A DNA stretch of 64,000 nt from Comamonas koreensis. Its GTDB lineage: Bacteria; Pseudomonadota; Gammaproteobacteria; Burkholderiales; Burkholderiaceae_C. The stretch covers positions 1,364,001 to 1,428,000 of the forward strand of contig NZ_CP043575.1 of the NCBI RefSeq assembly GCF_014076495.1, given 5' to 3'. The position numbers and the translations under genes were made by a program. Below are positions 62,118 to 64,000 of the stretch, piece after piece. Below the pieces are notes generated by a model. The model was not told where the DNA came from and did not search any database. It saw only the letters and a program-made list of their open reading frames with translations. The stretch's first letter is position 1; every line of letters starts with the position of its first letter.

Positions 62118-63039
62118 GGGCGGGCTGTCTATCGTGTGCCCGGCGCCGACTGGACCACCAACCTCTACAACCCGGTATGGGGCCCGGCTGCCGACTTTGT
62201 CGCGCCCCACATCGATGGCGCAAGACCGCGTGCAGCTCACCTTGGGCGTGCGCCGCCAGCAGGTGGTCAGCGACAGCTACAACATCACCTCGGGCGCGCG
62301 TACCTCGCGCTATGACGAAAGCGCCACCTCGCCCGCCGCTGCGCTGCTGGTCAAGGCCAGCGACAACCTCTCGCTCTACGCCAACTACATCGAAGGACTG
62401 AGCCAGGGCGCCACCGCACCGATGACCGCCGCCAACGCCGGCGAAGTGTTTGCGCCCTGCAAGAGCAAGCAAAAGGAGATGGGCCTGAAGCTCGACCTGG
62501 GCGACTTCGCCCACACCGTCAGCGTGTTTGAGATCACCCGGCCCAGCAGCTATACCGACCCTGTGACCAACGTCTTCTCGTTCGGCGGTGAGCAGCGCAA
62601 CCGAGGCATTGAGTGGAGCTTCTTCGGCAGCGCCATGCACGGCCTGCGCCTGATGGGCGGCGTGGCCTACACTGCCCCGAAGCTGACGCAAACCGCTGGT
62701 GGCGTCAACCAAGGCAAGCTCGCCACCGGCACCCCCAAGTGGCAAGGCAAGCTGGGTGCGGAGTGGGATGTTCCTGGCGTGCAAGGCCTGGCCCTCAGCG
62801 CCAACGCCACCGCCGTGTCCCGCCAGTACATCAGCGCCGACAACAGCCTCTGGGCCGCCGGCCGCACCACCTATGACCTGGGCGCCCGCTACATCACCAA
62901 GGTGGCCGACAAACCAGTCACCTTGCGGGCATCTGTTCTGAACGCGACCAACAAGTCGTACTGGGGCATGCCCCAGCTGTCCAGCCTGGCGCTGGGCGCG
63001 CCGCGTACGTTTGCGCTGTCGGCGTCGGTGGATTTTTAA
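62118..63039 (+). pseudogene. 5'-truncated, frameshifted TonB-dependent siderophore receptor
   Basis: Remnant of a ferric-siderophore receptor beta-barrel. The first part (YRVPGADWTTNLYNPVWGPA, from about 62130) is in one frame, and after a break near 62218 the sequence continues in another with DRVQLTLGVRRQQVVSDSYN, then LSLYANYIEGLSQGATAP, FSFGGEQRNRGIEWSFFG, KWQGKLGAEWDVPGVQGL and the terminal strand ending ALSASVDF. Signal peptide, TonB box and plug are missing and several barrel residues are lost at the frame change. It is a different receptor from the one at 55507-56655. The tetR operator lies directly upstream. Confidence 0.85.
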
Positions 63040-63095
63040 TTAAGTTAGTAGCTAGCCCGCTGCAGCGCTTGCCGCTGCGGTGGGTGATGTGAGTG

Positions 63096-63140
63096 AGCCC
63101 AGATTGCTGCTGCCGTTGGCAGGGGGCGTCTGGGCTTTTT
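63096..63140 (+). terminator. Rho-independent terminator after receptor remnant
   Basis: AGCCCAGA pairs with TCTGGGCT around an inner GC-rich loop and is followed by five T. Confidence 0.8.
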
Positions 63141-63489
63141 GTTGGGTTGGCCCGGTTTGAAGCGCGCAGATGCCGTCAACGCGAGGCACTGTGCAGACGC
63201 AAAAAAACATGCCCTCAGCATGTGTGTAGATAGAGAGAGATCAGGGGAGGGTAGACAGAAGGTCTGGTGGTGCTGGCTTGCCAAACATTGGCAGGGCAGA
63301 GCAAAGGCGTTTTCAGAGACTGGATCGCTGCGCTGCAATGGCGCTATCGAAGCCGGTGTTCATCGCAAAAAAATGCGTGGCTAGTGTGAACCATTGGCTG
63401 GCAAAAACGACTTCCGGACAGTTCCGGTCAGTCGCCCCACGATGAACCTTGGAGTAGCCGCAATTGCTACGCCATGGGTGCAGTATATG

Positions 63490-63510
63490 ATCAATTGAGA
63501 ATCATTCGCA
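63490..63510. promoter_or_regulatory. Orphan Fur-box-like sequence
   Basis: ATTGAGAATCATTCGCAA fits the proteobacterial Fur consensus (AATGATAATCATT core GAGAATCATT). No gene starts downstream of it; the nearest gene on the right is convergent. It may be left over from a deleted iron-uptake gene. Confidence 0.5.
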
Positions 63511-63719
63511 AATAAGCTTTGGGGTTGTGGGGGGATTGGGGTGGGGTGCAGAGAGCCGATGAATCGTAAACGGCAATTCTTGGAGTTCGGGTTGGCGGAG
63601 GCCGGGAGATCTTCAAAGGGGTAGACGTTGCATCGAAGTTGGTATCGAGCTTCTGATGGCAGTGCTCAGCCATTGATCGCTGTTTTAGGCTGGATGCGGT
63701 CTATCAATTTGACTAGGCG

Positions 63720-63986
63720 TTATGGCCGCCATCGGGTGGTCGGCAGTCTTGCATCTCCGCCATACATGCGCCCTCGATTCATGTCCTCACTTGCTGGCGC
63801 ATTAGACCGCTTGGCCACCCATGCCATATACAAGATTCCCAGAATGCAAAGAATCAGCGCCGGCCAGCCAACAACAAACACTCCCAAGACCCCTTCAAAG
63901 AAAAACAGCAGACAGATCCATAGCTGTGTAGGCCTGAACCGTCGCAGCGCTTGTTGGTGCATGCGAGCATCATCCTGCTCATCCAC
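63720..63986 (-). CDS. Small two-helix membrane protein of unknown function
   Basis: An 88-residue protein with a basic N-terminus (MHQQALRRFRPTQ), one long or two short hydrophobic segments (ICLLFFFEGVLGVFVVGWPALILCILGILYMAWVA, about 24-58) and a polar C-terminus. GGAG precedes the ATG at 63986, 14 bases from the window end. I do not recognise the family. The gene on its 5' side is outside the window. Confidence 0.55.
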   Translation of the reverse strand: MDEQDDARMHQQALRRFRPTQLWICLLFFFEGVLGVFVVGWPALILCILGILYMAWVAKRSNAPASEDMNRGRMYGGDARLPTTRWRP

Positions 63987-64000
63987 TCCGGAACCAGAGG

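Larger units (their letters stand above)
63040..63719. other. Gene-free region
   Basis: About 680 bases with no convincing gene. It contains the terminator of the receptor remnant and, near 63490, a Fur-box-like site with no downstream gene on its strand. Small open frames here lack ribosome binding sites and coding bias. Confidence 0.6.

Noticed and set aside
63045-63673. Small open frames in the right-hand gene-free region
   Set aside because: No ribosome binding sites, no coding bias, and one crosses the terminator hairpin.

Overview
The window looks like chromosomal DNA of a GC-rich betaproteobacterium in the Comamonadaceae, most likely Comamonas or a close relative. Grounds: high GC and codon bias toward G/C third positions, a Bug-type tricarboxylate binding protein, a DUF2917 gene beside a GcvA-like LysR regulator, the ahcY-tlyA-metF and anmK-M23 peptidase-tyrS gene orders, and an SAH riboswitch. 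The genus is inference from style, not from a search.

Layout. 0-10.2 kb is a cell-surface modification locus on the minus strand: two paralogous acyltransferase-3 proteins at its edges, a GtrB-like polyprenyl glycosyltransferase, a GtrA flippase, an AT-rich GtrC-like membrane protein flanked by a decayed second copy of gtrA, a GT-C type membrane protein, and prfC. 10.4-18 kb holds the Kdp potassium pump in the order kdpF, small ORF, kdpA, kdpC, kdpB, kdpD. 17.9-25.4 kb is a minus-strand block for aerobic cobalamin synthesis (cobG, H, I, J, L, E, M, F, with cobK inverted inside it), covering every step from precorrin-2 to hydrogenobyrinate. The response regulator kdpE lies on the far side of this block, so the Kdp two-component pair is split by it.

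26.2-30.1 kb is the activated-methyl cycle region: SAH riboswitch, ahcY, a TlyA-type rRNA methyltransferase with an unusual acidic insert, and metF. 30.1-48.1 kb is mostly housekeeping: an RlpA-like lipoprotein, rlmJ, rplM-rpsI, erpA, an MdtD-like exporter, anmK, an M23 peptidase, tyrS, a Bug protein, a LysR regulator, DUF2917, glmU, a MASE2-like diguanylate cyclase with a GGDSF motif, an Lrp regulator and glmS. 48.1-52.5 kb is an accessory segment bracketed by two inverted 321-bp copies of an interspersed element.

52.5-64 kb is a patchwork of small genes and remnants: DUF6314, a secreted Cys-pair repeat protein, a BLUF photoreceptor, a histidine kinase and a TonB receptor that have both lost their 5' parts at one junction, DUF3224, then a compact bufferin-type operon (repeat-rich Cys peptide precursor, Cys-free secreted protein, MNIO enzyme BufB, short BufC, DoxX, ECF sigma factor, zinc-finger anti-sigma), a TetR regulator with a palindromic operator, a second broken TonB receptor and an orphan Fur-box-like site. 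The bufferin operon is the best candidate for an under-described system, because its precursor core is built from tandem CSKKDGG heptads and its operon carries an extra secreted protein. No rRNA, tRNA, CRISPR array or complete insertion sequence was seen.
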